DNA from: Priapulus caudatus
Taxonomy: Eukaryota > Priapulida > Priapulimorpha > Priapulimorphida > Priapulidae
Direction: 5' to 3'
Assembly: GCF_000485595.1 (NCBI RefSeq)
Contig: NW_014577170.1
Span: 106,956-138,472, forward strand
DNA: 31,517 nucleotides
Positions 29,813 through 31,517 of this stretch are shown here, one piece after another. The stretch's first letter is position 1. The number at the start of each line of letters is the position of its first letter. The position numbers were made by a program, and so were the translations under genes. The notes below the pieces were generated by a model. The model did no database searches. It saw nothing but the letters and a program-made list of their open reading frames with translations, and was not told where the DNA came from.

Positions 29813-30782
29813 TAATATTGTTATTGAAAGGGTCAGTGTCTCCTCGGGTGCTGTTGGATCGTACCCTTAACTCTAACCCTACCCATAACTCCAAGTTTAA
29901 CCTTAACCACAGTAAGCATGTACCCAGCCAGTAATGCCAGCAATTTGTACGCAGAAAGGCATAAAACTTGATCTTTACCGATACGCCTGCTTGGTTGCTG
30001 CAGCTGACCCGCAGTGCTATAGCTCTCCCATTCACTCCTGGCAATATACCCGCCACACAACGTGCAGTTCATCATAGTAATTTACACAGAGCTATATATA
30101 AACACACGTGTTTGTATCTGTATCTATGATATTTACATCAACAACACTAGCTGCAATTCGTATTTGTGCACGTGGATTCCAGTAGAAACACAGAACAACC
30201 TACTCCCCCCTTTTTTCTTTTCTTTTTCATGTGAGATATTTTGGGTAACTGCTGATCCAAATGCTATAACGTACGTGGGCCTTAGGGAATTTAGCTAAGT
30301 GGTAATAGAGGGCCGCGGTCAGCAAACCTCAGACAGACGGGAATTCCCGAACGTTCCCGAAGGTTCAGCTGTGTTACGATCGGCGAATGTCGCAAACACG
30401 AAAGGAAACGTAAGCCGCGATGTTATCGCATTAACGAGTATCGTGTCGTGTCTGTTCAGCTCGCAGAACACCTGTTTTACGTTTATTACCGTTATATTTG
30501 CGTAAGGTTAACCGGTGGCACCGGCAGCCAGCCATACGCGTGACCTTTATCATCCTCTCTTTCATCTACACGCCGCACATACCTTCCCGCCATCTTCGTT
30601 TCTTTTCTCATTCCGCCATGTGGAGTGTCTCTTAATAATTCACTGGGTCACTGTTTTTATTGTGGGTTTTTACGGGTTTCCGTTACTATTCTAACCAGGT
30701 TTATGTTCACTTGCCGGCTGTGATGCCGTTATTTGGTCCCCAGAATACTCGTTAATTTCCAATGTCGTGCACAGTGCAATCC

Positions 30783-30839
30783 TAGCTCTAGTACTATAGC
30801 CCGCATACATTGACTGCCACGGCTATAGTACTAGAGCTA
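30783..30839. repeat. Perfect 19-bp inverted repeat, F2
   Basis: TAGCTCTAGTACTATAGCC (30783-30801) and its exact reverse complement (30821-30839) enclose a 19-base loop. Stem pairing is complete and ends sharply on the outer side. This could be an RNA hairpin, a protein-binding palindrome or the fused ends of a small element. No transcription evidence is visible. Confidence 0.75.
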
Positions 30840-31029
30840 AGTGCAATCCCTGCCATGGATCGTGACGCATATAAGTAGATGCGTGGGCGGGTGAGTGGGT
30901 GCGTCGGTGCATGGGTGGCGGGGCACGGGAAAAGGACTGCATGGTTTGGATGGGATTGAATGGGATGGGCTTCTAATCTCAGAGAGCGCGCGAGAGCGGG
31001 GCATGGAGAGAAAGTAATAAAGCCGAGAG

Positions 31030-31277
31030 CGGGGAAGAGAAAGAGAGAGAGAGAGAAAGAGAAAGAGAACGAGAAAAGAGATTTCTGTTCGAGCAAAGCG
31101 ATGGAGAGTGGAGCATCTAGGAGCGAGCGAGGAGAGAGAGATGAGAGTGCATATGGGGAGATCTAGAGCCGAGAAAGAGAGAGAGGAGAGAGAAGAGAGA
31201 GAGAGGAGAGAGAGAGAGAGAAAGAGAGGGCGAGAGAGAGAGATAAGAGGCGAAAGAGAGATGTTAGAAGAGAAGAC

Positions 31278-31336
<59 letters not shown>

Positions 31337-31395
31337 AGATAGAAGAGAGATAATACAGAAGAGAGAGAGAACAAAGAGACCAAAAAGAGAGAGAG
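31030..31395 (+). repeat. (GA)n polypurine block, F2
   Basis: GAGA-dominated, with short breaks at 31085-31160. Paralogue of 24220-24580. Confidence 0.92.
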
Positions 31396-31517
31396 ATTAA
31401 AGCCGAGAAGAATAAGGGAGAGGGGAAGCGAGAGAAAGCGGAGAAGCGACCATGGAGAGAAAGCGCAGGCGAAGAGCGAGAGGAAGCAGAGAGCGCCCCA
31501 AGTCGTGTGCTGGCGAG
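31396..31517 (+). repeat. Start of a third back module (K3), cut by window end
   Basis: ttaaagccgagaagaataag and aagcgaccatggagagaaag match the beginning of K1 (24590-24650), and the window ends at the gcgcccca/agtcgtgtgc word. The F-K order therefore continues beyond the window. Confidence 0.75.

Larger units (their letters stand above)
29463..31395 (+). repeat. Front module F2
   Basis: The second copy of the F module, with the same landmarks as F1 but generally shorter and with a cleaner CTG array (29592-29812). It contains the perfect inverted repeat at 30783-30839 and ends in the GA block. Open frames at 29808-30075 (minus), 30062-30298 and 30299-30505 (plus) have no matching intact frame in F1. 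Confidence 0.85.

Overview
This window looks like gene-free, repeat-dominated DNA from a eukaryote, most likely an animal and probably an invertebrate. I cannot place it more precisely. The signs are kilobases of CT/GA microsatellite, many (GTGC)n, (TA)n and trinucleotide tracts, several minisatellites, long tandem duplications, and no rRNA, tRNA, transposase or conserved protein domain that I can recognise. Nearly every long open frame is explained by a stop-poor microsatellite or minisatellite, so no CDS is called.

Layout. (1) 1-5030: low-complexity sequence with polypyrimidine blocks (552-1010, 2408-2880, 3270-4252), a diverged 17-18 bp array (1148-1371), a 37-bp x3 array (2001-2113) and a G-rich block with ~70-bp repeats (about 4400-4990). 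(2) 5077-19580: a tandem macrosatellite with a core unit of about 5.15 kb. Copy 1 spans 5077-10525 and copy 2 spans 10526-16492. A 25-N gap follows at 16493-16517, and then the 3' third of another copy at 16518-18232. Each unit ends in a 24/25-bp minisatellite whose length differs greatly between copies (about 3, 22 and more than 50 units). A 58-bp perfect palindrome with flanking direct repeats marks the unit start and also sits inside an extra ~220-bp insertion found only in copy 1. (3) 19581-21290: mostly single-copy DNA with a GTT/GGT block. (4) 21291-31517: a second duplicated family in the order 27-bp minisatellite, front module F (CTG array, 19-bp inverted repeat, GA block), back module K. 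F1-K1 is followed by single-copy DNA and a ~135-bp satellite. A truncated K2, a short clean 27-bp array, F2 and the start of K3 come next.

Sequence quality is uneven. Paralogous copies differ mainly by scattered 1-2 base indels. Some stretches are at least 99% alike while their neighbours are very noisy, and 14425-15057 looks like its paralogue with thymines inserted every few bases. Much of the apparent divergence is therefore probably consensus error in collapsed or gap-patched repeats, and this limits every coding or evolutionary claim. The most interesting real structures are the macrosatellite with its nested minisatellite, the 58-bp palindromic element, the 19-bp perfect inverted repeat kept in both F modules, and the two minisatellites that have no stop codon in any minus-strand frame.
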